The notes beneath the pieces are model-generated. The model was not told the DNA's origin. It did no database searches and saw nothing but the letters and a program-made list of their open reading frames with translations. Positions 30,120 to 40,433 of a stretch of DNA of 64,000 nucleotides are shown here, piece after piece; the first letter of the stretch is position 1; each line of letters begins with the position of its first letter. A program made the translations under genes and the position numbers. Where the stretch lies: NCBI GenBank assembly GCA_012033335.1, contig JAAURB010000014.1, positions 1-64,000 on the forward strand, read 5' to 3'. The DNA is from Oscillatoriales cyanobacterium RM2_1_1. Lineage in GTDB: Bacteria > Cyanobacteriota > Cyanobacteriia > Cyanobacteriales > Microcoleaceae.

Positions 30120-30543
30120 GGGCTTTGAATTTAAATGCACGACTTGTTGACTTTGGGACGCTGAAATTTGGGAGTTTAAAACTGTGGAAGTTCAAGACTC
30201 TAAGAGTTGAAAGTTTTGAGCTCAAAACTTTCAACTCAAGACTTTGAAACTTCAAAACTTTGGGACTCGGGGGCTCTAAGGCTTCAAGGCTATGAGATTT
30301 GCAAATATTGAACCATCCAATCTAACTATTCAATCCAAACCATTTAATCTTAAGTTGTCCCTTAGCGGTTGTCAGTATGTCTGACTGCATTGACACCAGG
30401 ATTGGTACTAGAATTGGGACTAGATCAGTGGGGTCAGGATTCCTGGCCGGTTCCTGCTCGAGACGATTTTAGAATGGATATCCCTTTTTAGATCCCTTTT
30501 TTTAGACTCCTCGCAAACTTCGTTATTGGTTTTTTAATGGCCT
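30120..30543. other. Divergent promoter region with AACTTT/GAAACTT low-complexity repeats
   Basis: From about 30150 to 30300 the sequence is a patchwork of short related words (AAACTTT, CAAGACT, GGGACTC) around a 34-bp palindrome. It lies between the divergent manC and LCP genes and must hold both promoters. No gene is seen. Confidence 0.5.
30204..30237. repeat. Perfect 34-bp palindrome
   Basis: The left arm GAGTTGAAAGTTTTGAG (30204-30220) is followed with no loop by its exact complement (30221-30237). It could be an operator for a dimeric regulator or a cruciform-forming site. There is no T-tract, and both neighbouring genes read away from it, so it is not a terminator. Confidence 0.85.
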
Positions 30544-31818
30544 ATGGCTTTTCCGGCTCCCCTGCGATCGCGCTTGCCCCGACGAATTCTGGGTCTTACC
30601 TTTGTCAGTATTGGGCTATTGGCGGCTGGTTTGGGGGGATTGATGGCCCTTCGTCCTCCTCAAGAGGTCACTGGAATGGCTTCGGCGGTACTAAATGAAT
30701 TCTGGCGAGATCGATTTCAGTATCAACTCTCTCGCCCGGTCACGATTTTGGTGATGGGGATTGATCAATTTCCAGAGGCCACGTCTGGATCAGATGCCCA
30801 ATTTGGAGGGCGCAGCGATACCTTGCTGGTGGTGCGCTTTGATCCTCAGCAGCAGTCCGTAGCGTTGCTCTCAATTCCTCGGGATACGGAGGTTGAGTTT
30901 CCCAATGGGGAGATCGGCAAGGTAAATGAGGCCAACTATTGGGGGGGAACAAAACTGGCTACGGAAACGATTGAAGAGTTGCTTACGCCCCTGAAACTTG
31001 ATCGGTATGTCCGGGTTAGTCGCGGGGCATTTCAAGAGCTTGTGGATTTACTGGGAGGCGTTGAAGTTCTGATTCCCTATCCCATGGCCTATACTGACCA
31101 AACTCAACAGCTCAAAATCGAACTAGCTTCTGGCTGGCAAACCTTGAATGGGGAACAGGCGGATCAGTTTGTTCGGTTTCGCAGTGATGCCTACGGAGAT
31201 ATTGGTCGGATTCAGCGACAACAGGCCCTATTACAAGCCATTCGAGAGCGGTTGCAGCGTCCGGGGGTGCTGCCCCAATTGCCGAAGATGATTCGGGTCA
31301 TGCAGAAATATGTAGACACCAACCTCGGCTTTGAGGAAATGCTCACCCTGGCAAATTTTGGCTTGGACTTGGAGCCGGATCAGTTTCAGATGGTGATGTT
31401 ACCGGGGCGCAGTAGTGGATCTGAGGAAGCCCTGAGTAGCTATTGGTTGATGGATAATCTGGGGCGCGATCGCGTGTTGAGTCAGTATTTTGATCTTAAT
31501 ACGGGGATTGATCTGGCCACCCCAAATCAACCCCAGCCCCCCTTACCACTGGACGTGCAAGTTGCGATTCAGAATGCTTCGGGGGATGCAGAAGCCGGGA
31601 AAAAATTGCTAGAGCGCCTAGCTGACCAGGGATTTTATAATGTTTATCTGGCGGATTCCTGGCCCGATCGAGAATTGCAAACTCAGATTATCGTGCAGCG
31701 GGGCAACCTCACCCAGGCAGAACAATTGCAAAAATTACTGGGATTGGGTCGGATTGAAGCAGCCTCAACGGGGGAGATCGGCTCTGAATTGACAATTCGG
31801 TTGGGAGAGGATTGGTAG
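30544..31818 (+). CDS. LytR/CpsA/Psr (LCP) family protein
   Basis: LCP proteins transfer lipid-linked polysaccharides onto the cell wall or to other acceptors outside the membrane. A signal-anchor helix (RRILGLTFVSIGLLAAGLGG) precedes the LCP core: ILVMGIDQF, FGGRSDTLLVVRFDPQQQ and SIPRDTEVEFP (conserved Arg), VDLLGGVEVLIPYPM, and LNGEQADQFVRFR with GDIGRIQRQQALLQA. Residues 330-424 form a LytR_C domain (VAIQNASGDAEAGKKLLERL), which is typical of actinobacterial and cyanobacterial members. It is divergent from manC, consistent with envelope polysaccharide assembly. Confidence 0.92.
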   Translation: MAFPAPLRSRLPRRILGLTFVSIGLLAAGLGGLMALRPPQEVTGMASAVLNEFWRDRFQYQLSRPVTILVMGIDQFPEATSGSDAQFGGRSDTLLVVRFDPQQQSVALLSIPRDTEVEFPNGEIGKVNEANYWGGTKLATETIEELLTPLKLDRYVRVSRGAFQELVDLLGGVEVLIPYPMAYTDQTQQLKIELASGWQTLNGEQADQFVRFRSDAYGDIGRIQRQQALLQAIRERLQRPGVLPQLPKMIRVMQKYVDTNLGFEEMLTLANFGLDLEPDQFQMVMLPGRSSGSEEALSSYWLMDNLGRDRVLSQYFDLNTGIDLATPNQPQPPLPLDVQVAIQNASGDAEAGKKLLERLADQGFYNVYLADSWPDRELQTQIIVQRGNLTQAEQLQKLLGLGRIEAASTGEIGSELTIRLGEDW

Positions 31819-31839
31819 CTCGGCAGGAACAACCAAACT

Positions 31840-31910
31840 ATAGGGATTCTCAATCCCGTGAGTTACAGATTTGGGAATTGCCTCTCCCAAAAGGGGACAA
31901 CGCCCCTTTG
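31840..31910 (+). repeat. F2 repeat, left half, with adjoining hairpin
   Basis: ATAGGGATTCTCAATCCCGT and GAGTTACAGATTTGGGAA match the left part of the F2 element. They are followed by a hairpin AAAGGGG / CCCCTTT (about 31890-31909) that could terminate the LCP gene or the convergent small gene at 31929. The F2 right end is missing. Confidence 0.6.
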
Positions 31911-31928
31911 TCCGATTTCACGAATCAT

Positions 31929-32381
31929 TTAGGCTACCCTTGAAGACAATTTGACCGGGAAATCAGAAAACCGATGTCCTGTGACCCGTTCGATATGGTT
32001 TTGAATGTCTTGATAAATCTCTGGATAACTCTGAGGGCTCAAAACAATTGGCTCTAAGGCATCCGGCAACCAGAATGTTATCCGCTGGCCCTGATCACAA
32101 ACAAAAGTGTGAACTCGCTCCAGATTGATCAGATAGTTTCGGCGTTCATAGTAAATTTTAATCCAAAAAGTAGGGGAGACTTGAGACGCAATCAAATCCA
32201 GATAATGCCAGAGTTTCTCATAGTCATTGGGGTTACTTTGGGCATTAATGATAATAGGTTGCCCCGTTTCTGGTAGCCAGAACCTGATCCGTTTGTTAGA
32301 TTCGGTACAAAACGCCCCGACCCGTTCCAGGTTAACGAGATACTGTTTTTGATCATCAATGATTTTAACCCAGTAAGCCAC
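31929..32381 (-). CDS. Hypothetical protein made of two tandem 60-residue repeats
   Basis: I recognise no family name. The 150 residues consist of two homologous halves: YWVKIIDDQKQYLVNLERVG ... RIRFWLPETGQPIIINAQS and FWIKIYYERRNYLINLERVH ... RITFWLPDALEPIVLSPQS, each followed by a short helix (YEKLWHYLDLI and YQDIQNHIERV). The pattern of beta strands and the repeated NLERV...F and FWLP motifs is clear. No signal peptide is present, so it is probably cytosolic. It lies 55 bases downstream of pyrG on the same strand and could be cotranscribed with it. Confidence 0.75.
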   Translation of the reverse strand: MAYWVKIIDDQKQYLVNLERVGAFCTESNKRIRFWLPETGQPIIINAQSNPNDYEKLWHYLDLIASQVSPTFWIKIYYERRNYLINLERVHTFVCDQGQRITFWLPDALEPIVLSPQSYPEIYQDIQNHIERVTGHRFSDFPVKLSSRVA

Positions 32382-32436
32382 AAAACTCCTTCAAGCCAGA
32401 CGAGTTCATGTGCAATAGTAATCTTAACTTCATAAA

Positions 32437-34236
<1,800 letters not shown>

Positions 34237-34335
34237 TCACTATTCTGCCACAAGAAGAATGACCTCTTCTCAGGTTTGGAGGGGGTTAGGAGACTTCAGT
34301 CTGCTAGTGAGGAATTAAAACTATGAACTAAAACT

Positions 34336-34451
34336 AAGTGGCTTGACGCAATTAATTAGGAGATTGATGTGGAGGTGAAGGGGAAGTACCCCCTTCCTGG
34401 GGCAAAGCCCCAAACCCCCTCTATTTAAAAATTAATTACAACCACTACTTA
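34336..34451 (+). repeat. F1 MITE-like repeat, copy B
   Basis: A full-length copy. The left end AAGTGGCTTGACGCAATTAA is followed by two GC hairpins (GAAGGGG...CCCCCTTC and GGGGCAAAGCCCC) and the right end AATTAATTACAACCACTACT. It lies upstream of pyrG. Confidence 0.85.
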
Positions 34452-35024
34452 CAAATTAAAACTATTCCCTGAATCCATCCCCTGAATCCATCCCCTGAAA
34501 TTGACCGGAATCCTCAGATTATTCTGTGAAAAGCCTGATATGGATTATTAAGATGATTTGCTTCTGTAGGTTGGATTGAGCTTTGTGAAACCCAACCGAT
34601 TGAAATCCCAGGCCCTAGTCAAAACACCCTGGAAATCTGCGGAACGTTTCTGCAACTCTAGAAGTCTAGGTTAACTATCTCTTGACCACCCTCTTGAGCA
34701 TCTCGGCTGAATTCTACCGCACCTGGAATTAATTCTAGTTTAAGATCAGTCGTTCTGATTGGCAGTTCACAACCCCAGGTGAATGGGTAAAAGTCGGGGG
34801 GACAAGATATCTATTTTGTTTGATATCGATTTTAGGGTAGATTCAGGGCAGAATTATTCTCACTGTTCCGACTGAGCAGGGTTCACAGCGTTTCTCACAC
34901 TGTTGGAGTACAGGAGATAGTGGTGGGGTACGCTAACCCCCCCTCAAATCCGTACCTCACGGGATTGGAAAGTCTATGTCATCAAGTTTTTCGACTTTAG
35001 TTTTGGATTTAATTTGGATTTAAA
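34452..35024. other. Intergenic region between pyrG and the VIT/VWA gene
   Basis: The stretch begins with a short triplicated ATCCATCCCCTGAA-type motif (34475-34500). It contains GATATC inverted motifs near 34808-34838 and an inverted F2 fragment (34929-34980), and otherwise shows no gene. The promoter of the VIT/VWA gene must lie in its last 100 bases. Confidence 0.45.
34929..34980 (-). repeat. F2 repeat fragment, inverted
   Basis: On the minus strand, CCAATCCCGTGAGGTACGGA then TTTGAG matches the conserved F2 core. It ends 45 bases before the VIT/VWA start codon. Confidence 0.6.
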
Positions 35025-37706
35025 ATGAATAGAAATTATTATCTTTTGACTTTATTTATACACCTACTTACACACCTATTTACCCCCGTATTCACAAGGC
35101 TTTCCGTGGCGGTCATTCTCCTCGCAACCCTAGGAATTTCAAGCACTCGCACCCTGGCTTCAGGCATTCAATCCAATCTCCAACCCAATCAACAGTTCAG
35201 CTCCCAATTAGAAACATCTACTGCTGTAAAATTAAACCAAACTTCCCTGGAAACTCTATCAGAAACTTTACCAGAAACTGTAAAAGTGGCCCAGACCTCT
35301 CCCCGAAACACTTCATCAGCCCCTTCCACCTCTCCAGGAGGGCTATATATCCGTTCGCAAAAAGATATTTCGGCGGTTTTCCCCCTGAAAAAAACTGACG
35401 TTAAAGCCAGGGTTACCGGAAATATTTCCCGGGTTGAAGTCACCCAAACCTTTGAGAATCCCTTTTCAGAATCCCTAGAAGCCATCTACGTTTTTCCCCT
35501 GCCGGATGAAGCCGCTGTGGATGATATGGAGATCAAAATCGGCGATCGCACCATCAAATCCCTGATCAAAACCCGCGAACAGGCCCAGGAAATTTATCAA
35601 CAAGCCCGGCAGCAGGGCCGGACGGCGGGACTACTAGAACAGGAACGGGACAATATTTTTACCCAATCTCTAGCCAATATCAAGCCGGGAGAACAGATTC
35701 AGGTCACCATCCGCTACACCGATAGCCTCAAGTTTGAGCGAGGAGATTACGAGTTTGTCTTTCCTATGGTGGTTGGCCCCCGTTACAGCCCTGGAAATTT
35801 AGTGGACGGGACTTCCCCCAAGACGGATCGGGTTCCAGATGCGGGCCGGATCACCCCGCCGGTTCTGCCCCCTGGAGTGCGTTCGGGCCATGATATCCAG
35901 GTCGAAGTTGAGATTGAAGCGGGGGTTCCGGTGAAAAATTTGCGCTCCCCCTCCCACGAAATTCGCAGCCAAACCCAGGGCAATTCTGTGGTGGTGAATC
36001 TGGCGGCGGGAGATATCATCCCCAATCAAGATTTGATCCTGCGCTATCAGGTTTCCGGCAATCAAACCCAGGCCACGGTCTTAACCGAACGCAATCGCCA
36101 GGGGGGACATTTTGCGGCCTATTTGATTCCCGCCTTACAATATCAACCCCAGGAGATTGTCCCTAAAGACGTTGTATTTTTGATGGATACTTCTGGCTCT
36201 CAACGAGGGGAACCCCTGGCCAAATCTAAACAGTTAATGCGACGGTTTATTCAGGGCTTGAATTCAGCCGATACCTTTACCATCATTGACTTTTCCGATA
36301 CAACCACTGCCCTTTCTGCCACGCCTTTAACCAACACCGCCGAGCACCGACAGCAGGCCATAGCTTACATCAACCAATTGGAAGCCCAAGGCGGCACTGA
36401 ATTGCTCAATGGCATTCAAGCGGTGCTGAATTTTCCGGCCCCCGAGATAGGACGACTACGGAGTGTGGTGCTGTTAACCGATGGCTATATTGGTAATGAG
36501 ACGGAGGTTCTAGCCGAAGTGCAACGGCAATTGCAACCGGGCAATCGCCTCTATAGCTTCGGAGTGGGCACTTCGGTCAACCGATTTCTGCTCGATCGCC
36601 TGGCCGAAATGGGCCGGGGCACCACTCAAATCATCCGCCCAGATGAACCCAGTGAACCCCTAGTGGAGCAGTTTTTTCAACGGATCAACAACCCGGTACT
36701 CACAGATATTCAGGTGAATTGGGAAGGGGATGCCGCCGTTGAAATCTATCCCAAAGTCCCGGCGGATTTGTTTGACACTCAGCCCTTGGTTGTATTGGGT
36801 CGCCGAACCAATTCTGGCAATGGTCGCTTGCAGATCACTGGAACTCAAGCCAATGGTGATCGCTACGAACAGGTATTAACGGTCAACTTTGCCCCGGGGA
36901 GTGTGAATGTCCCAGAATCTAGCGGGTCAGAAGTCGTCAGTTCTAGCATCGGCAACCCGGCTATCGCTCAACTCTGGGGTCGGGCTAAAATCAAGCACCT
37001 GGCCAATCAGATGTTGGGAGGAGAAACCAAATCTGGGGTAGAACGTATTACCCAAACGGCCCTGGATTATCGGTTGTTGTCTCCCTACACTGCTTTCGTG
37101 GCTGTGAGTGAAGAGGTGCGAGTCGATCCCAATGGGCAGCGCCGTACCGTTCAGGTGCCGGTGGAGCTGCCGGAAGGAGTCAGTCGCGAGGGGATTTTTG
37201 GGCCAGCATCCCCAGAACTATTCAGGAGTCAATCTTCAGGACAAGGTCCATTACTCATACGCAGAAGTTTTTCCGCCGAACAGCAACCCATGCCCGCCCC
37301 CGGAACCCGCAGGGCCGAAATTGCCCCAATGCCCACCCCCGTCAGCCCTCCAATGCCGGTTTCACCATCCCCCTCACCGTCCACCAGAGTGGCAGCCAAT
37401 CGTTCTAGCCTGAAGGTCACCAACGCCCAGGGTTTAGATCAAGTTGCCACCGCCGAGCTCAATCGCTACCTCCAGGGGGTGAGCTTGCCTAACCAGGTTC
37501 AGGGTCAGGTGATTTTTGAATTATCGGTTAAGAATGGAAATGTCCAGCGGATTGTTCTAGATGATCTAGCCTCTAGCCTGAAACTGACTCAGGGGGGCAA
37601 TCAGGCCATTGTGATTGATCGAATTCGGCGATCGCTGCAAACCTGGCAACCTCCCAGCGGCATCAGTGGAACCATTCGGATTGCCCTGCAGGTTGACTCC
37701 CTCTAG
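35025..37706 (+). CDS. VIT and VWA domain-containing exported protein
   Basis: The 893-residue protein starts with an export signal (TRLSVAVILLATLGISSTRTLA) and a short disordered segment. A VIT domain follows (about 100-235; PLKKTDVKARVTGNISRVEV, NPFSESLEAIYVFPLPDEAA), then a von Willebrand A domain (about 385-560) with an intact MIDAS motif FLMDTSGSQRGE. A Pro-rich linker (about 740-800) leads to a C-terminal TonB-like module (VQGQVIFELSVKNGNVQRIV ... LQTWQPP). This layout resembles inter-alpha-trypsin-inhibitor heavy chains and bacterial sortase-target-like proteins. It probably acts outside the plasma membrane in adhesion or protein binding; the ligand is unknown. Confidence 0.9.
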   Translation: MNRNYYLLTLFIHLLTHLFTPVFTRLSVAVILLATLGISSTRTLASGIQSNLQPNQQFSSQLETSTAVKLNQTSLETLSETLPETVKVAQTSPRNTSSAPSTSPGGLYIRSQKDISAVFPLKKTDVKARVTGNISRVEVTQTFENPFSESLEAIYVFPLPDEAAVDDMEIKIGDRTIKSLIKTREQAQEIYQQARQQGRTAGLLEQERDNIFTQSLANIKPGEQIQVTIRYTDSLKFERGDYEFVFPMVVGPRYSPGNLVDGTSPKTDRVPDAGRITPPVLPPGVRSGHDIQVEVEIEAGVPVKNLRSPSHEIRSQTQGNSVVVNLAAGDIIPNQDLILRYQVSGNQTQATVLTERNRQGGHFAAYLIPALQYQPQEIVPKDVVFLMDTSGSQRGEPLAKSKQLMRRFIQGLNSADTFTIIDFSDTTTALSATPLTNTAEHRQQAIAYINQLEAQGGTELLNGIQAVLNFPAPEIGRLRSVVLLTDGYIGNETEVLAEVQRQLQPGNRLYSFGVGTSVNRFLLDRLAEMGRGTTQIIRPDEPSEPLVEQFFQRINNPVLTDIQVNWEGDAAVEIYPKVPADLFDTQPLVVLGRRTNSGNGRLQITGTQANGDRYEQVLTVNFAPGSVNVPESSGSEVVSSSIGNPAIAQLWGRAKIKHLANQMLGGETKSGVERITQTALDYRLLSPYTAFVAVSEEVRVDPNGQRRTVQVPVELPEGVSREGIFGPASPELFRSQSSGQGPLLIRRSFSAEQQPMPAPGTRRAEIAPMPTPVSPPMPVSPSPSPSTRVAANRSSLKVTNAQGLDQVATAELNRYLQGVSLPNQVQGQVIFELSVKNGNVQRIVLDDLASSLKLTQGGNQAIVIDRIRRSLQTWQPPSGISGTIRIALQVDSL

Positions 37707-37797
37707 CTCAGGGTAAAGGGGGTAGTGACGATTTCCAATTCTCAAGGGACTACTGTATTCTGAAGGCAGTGGCTCTATTACCCTTTGAAGCTGGCCC

Positions 37798-38811
37798 ATG
37801 CGCCCTCGAAAGAATCTGGTTGATATCTTCTCCACATTTCTCAAATTTGCGGAGGATCGGTTTGACACCTGGGTAGCTGACTACCGGTTGCATCGCAGTA
37901 TGGAACAGCAAGTGGAGCGGTTGCCCCAATCCGAAACCTCGGAGCAATTCTGGTCTTTGTACTGGCATCGCATCTGGCAACAGCAAGCCGGATCTCGGCA
38001 GGATGGTTGTGGGCAGGATAGTTCTCCCCAGGATAATATTCAACCAATGGCTGTCCCCGCTACTCAAACACGTTTAGCCGAAAGCCATCTCCTGGCCTAT
38101 TTACAGGAAACCTGTTACTGGACTGCTCGAAAAATGGCCGACTCTGGATTTGCCGGGGCGCAATCGAGCTTGGCGGATTTATTTCAGATGGCGATCGCCC
38201 AGGCAGGCCGGGTTTTAAAAGGATTCGATACCAGCCATGGAGCTAATCTGGAAGATTATGCCAGCATTGCCTTCAGGTCAGTGATTCGAGATATTCTACG
38301 TCAGCGTCGGGAAACCGATATTTGTAGCAACTGGGCCTTACTGCGGAAACTCAGCCAGAAGCGCTTGCGAGAATCGTTAGAGAATGCCGGTCTGGTGCCT
38401 GATGAAATTGACCAACATCTTCTAGCTTGGTATTGCTTTAAAACTATTTATGTCCCGGATCGGGCCACCGGAACCCGGCAGCTCGCCAAACCAGAGAATA
38501 CCACCTGGCAGGCGATCGCCCGGCTTTACAATCAGGAACGTCTCAAGCAGCCCAATTTTCCCGGTGGCGACTGTTGCCCCACAACCCTGGAGCAGTGGTT
38601 AACGCAGACCGCTAAATGGGCCCGTTCCTATCTGTATCCCAGGATTGAGTCGATTCCCAGTCGGCCCTATGACAGCCCGGATACAGAAATTGATCTGCCG
38701 GATTTGACCCCCGATCCCCTAGCTGCTCAAATTATCCATGAAGAGCTCCAGCACCGCCAGCAGCAACAAACCCAACTGAATCAAGTCCTAGAGGGGCGAT
38801 CGCCCAGATGA
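37798..38811 (+). CDS. Sigma-70-like factor, region 2 part (split gene)
   Basis: These 337 residues match a cyanobacterial sigma-70-family protein usually followed by a DUF1822 gene. The region-2-like core is LLAYLQETCYWTARKMADSG ... LADLFQMAIAQAGRVLKGFD ... LEDYASIAFRSVIRDILRQR. The frame stops at TGA 38809-38811, directly after a HIP1 site (38796-38803), and region 4 is read from an ATG overlapping that stop. Adding one C to the CCC run at 38803-38805 would fuse both into about 422 residues. Either the split is a consensus error, or the two halves are translationally coupled. Confidence 0.75.
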   Translation: MRPRKNLVDIFSTFLKFAEDRFDTWVADYRLHRSMEQQVERLPQSETSEQFWSLYWHRIWQQQAGSRQDGCGQDSSPQDNIQPMAVPATQTRLAESHLLAYLQETCYWTARKMADSGFAGAQSSLADLFQMAIAQAGRVLKGFDTSHGANLEDYASIAFRSVIRDILRQRRETDICSNWALLRKLSQKRLRESLENAGLVPDEIDQHLLAWYCFKTIYVPDRATGTRQLAKPENTTWQAIARLYNQERLKQPNFPGGDCCPTTLEQWLTQTAKWARSYLYPRIESIPSRPYDSPDTEIDLPDLTPDPLAAQIIHEELQHRQQQQTQLNQVLEGRSPR

Positions 38812-39065
38812 AACCGGATCTGAGGCACTTGCTGCATCTGTACTATCAGGAGAGTTTGACCCAGCAGCAGATTGCTCAAACCCTGCAAACCAAGCAATAT
38901 ACGGTTTCCCGGCGGCTGACTAAAGCCCGAGAAACCTTGCTGAAGACCCTGGTGCAATGGAGTCAAACCATGGCGAACGCGCCCCTGACCGCTGATACCC
39001 TGCAACAGATCAGCCTACTTCTGGAAGAATGGTTAAAAAGTCAGGTTCACCAGCCCCACCATTGA
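38808..39065 (+). CDS. Sigma-70-like factor, region 4 part (split gene)
   Basis: The 85 residues hold a complete region 4 helix-turn-helix: LTQQQIAQTLQTKQYTVSRR followed by LTKARETLLKTL. It starts with ATG in an ATGA overlap with the upstream part and is in the frame that one added base would restore. Alone it could bind a -35 element but would lack the core-binding region 2. Confidence 0.7.
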   Translation: MKPDLRHLLHLYYQESLTQQQIAQTLQTKQYTVSRRLTKARETLLKTLVQWSQTMANAPLTADTLQQISLLLEEWLKSQVHQPHH

Positions 39066-39206
39066 TTGGAGCTAACTGAGGGGATTGACCCCCCTAGCTG
39101 CATATTCTGTTGAGCCCAAACCTAGCTAGAGATACATTCAATTGAATAACTGACTTTTACGGATAGCTCGTCTATCCGAACTCTTGACTCAAAAGGAGTT
39201 TTTACC

Positions 39207-40433
39207 GTGAACTTTCTCGTTGATATTCCCGAATCCTGGTTGGCACTCTCCCCAAGGGCCATTAGCCAATCTTGGCGGCAGAGCCAATCTGGCTCCACCC
39301 TGAATAGTGGCTGGACTATCTATCTCAATCAGCTCTGTTTGCAGACAGTCCTGCCCTGGTTGCAGGAGGATACAACCCCCCAGACCGGAACAGGGCTAAA
39401 TACCAGGGCTTTGACCTGCATTTGGGATGTTGTCAACGGGACTGCCATTCAAGTTCCCGGTCAGGCTTTGCCTCAGACTTCGACTCCTGTTCAACCCCGG
39501 AGATTAATTCTAATCCCCACAGAAACCATTGATACTGACGAATTGCGAGTTCCCCAGGAATGGGTGGATATTCCCGATTGGCTGGGGGATTACTATTTAG
39601 CCGTCCAGATCAACCTGGATGAAGGATGGGCCAAACCCTGGGGCTATACCACTCATTTTCAGCTCAAGACCCGGGGACAATATGATAGCTGCGATCGCAG
39701 CTATGGTTTGAGTCAAGAGCATCTAGTTTCAGATTTGAGCCTGTTGTGGTTAGAGCAACAGTTCTGCCCCCAGCACCAAACCCGAGCCACCATAGAACCC
39801 CTAACGGAATTATCTCAAACTCAAGCGGAGCAACTGATCCAACGCTTGGCTAATCCTGAAATTCTAGTGCCTCGCCTGGAAATCCCCTTTAGCAGTTGGG
39901 GAGCGTTGCTGGAACGACCCCAATGGCGAGGACAGCTTTACCGAAGCCGACGGGGGCTGCCCACCATCATCGTGAAGCAATGGTTTGAGAACCAGCTCGA
40001 GAACCGACTTGAAAATTTGGTGCAATTGGGATGGCAATCCTTAGAGGCTTTCCAGTCCAGTTTTTCCCAGGGGTCGGATAATCCAGCCTTTGGGTTCCGC
40101 AGCATGACCCATTTCAGTGAGGCCCAGGTGATTCAGGTCAGAACAGTGGATTTAGAAGCGACTCAGGTACTCTTGGTACTGGAACTAACCCGGGAACCGG
40201 ATGAACGCATCACCATCAAAGCTCAACTTTATCCGGTTTCTGGCGATCGCTATCTTCCTCCCCAAGCTCAACTGTCTCTCCTCACCGATACGGAAGAGAT
40301 TCTCAGCAGCGTAACCGCCCGGACTCAAGACAACATCATTCAACTGCAACGCTTCAAATGTGATCCAGGATTCAATTTTGGGATTCAGGTTACCCTGGGG
40401 GATGCTGAGGTGACGGAACATTTCATGGCCTGA
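39207..40433 (+). CDS. DUF1822 family protein
   Basis: The 408-residue protein begins FLVDIPESWLALSPRAI and shows the DUF1822 segments WTIYLNQLCLQTVLPWLQE and VDIPDWLGDYYLAVQINLDE. The family is confined to cyanobacteria as far as I know, and its function is not established. It starts at GTG with a clear AAAGGAG. It follows the sigma-like gene in the same direction, the same partnership as elsewhere in cyanobacteria, so the sigma factor may control it or be controlled by it. It ends one base before the convergent TPR gene. Confidence 0.87.
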   Translation: MNFLVDIPESWLALSPRAISQSWRQSQSGSTLNSGWTIYLNQLCLQTVLPWLQEDTTPQTGTGLNTRALTCIWDVVNGTAIQVPGQALPQTSTPVQPRRLILIPTETIDTDELRVPQEWVDIPDWLGDYYLAVQINLDEGWAKPWGYTTHFQLKTRGQYDSCDRSYGLSQEHLVSDLSLLWLEQQFCPQHQTRATIEPLTELSQTQAEQLIQRLANPEILVPRLEIPFSSWGALLERPQWRGQLYRSRRGLPTIIVKQWFENQLENRLENLVQLGWQSLEAFQSSFSQGSDNPAFGFRSMTHFSEAQVIQVRTVDLEATQVLLVLELTREPDERITIKAQLYPVSGDRYLPPQAQLSLLTDTEEILSSVTARTQDNIIQLQRFKCDPGFNFGIQVTLGDAEVTEHFMA

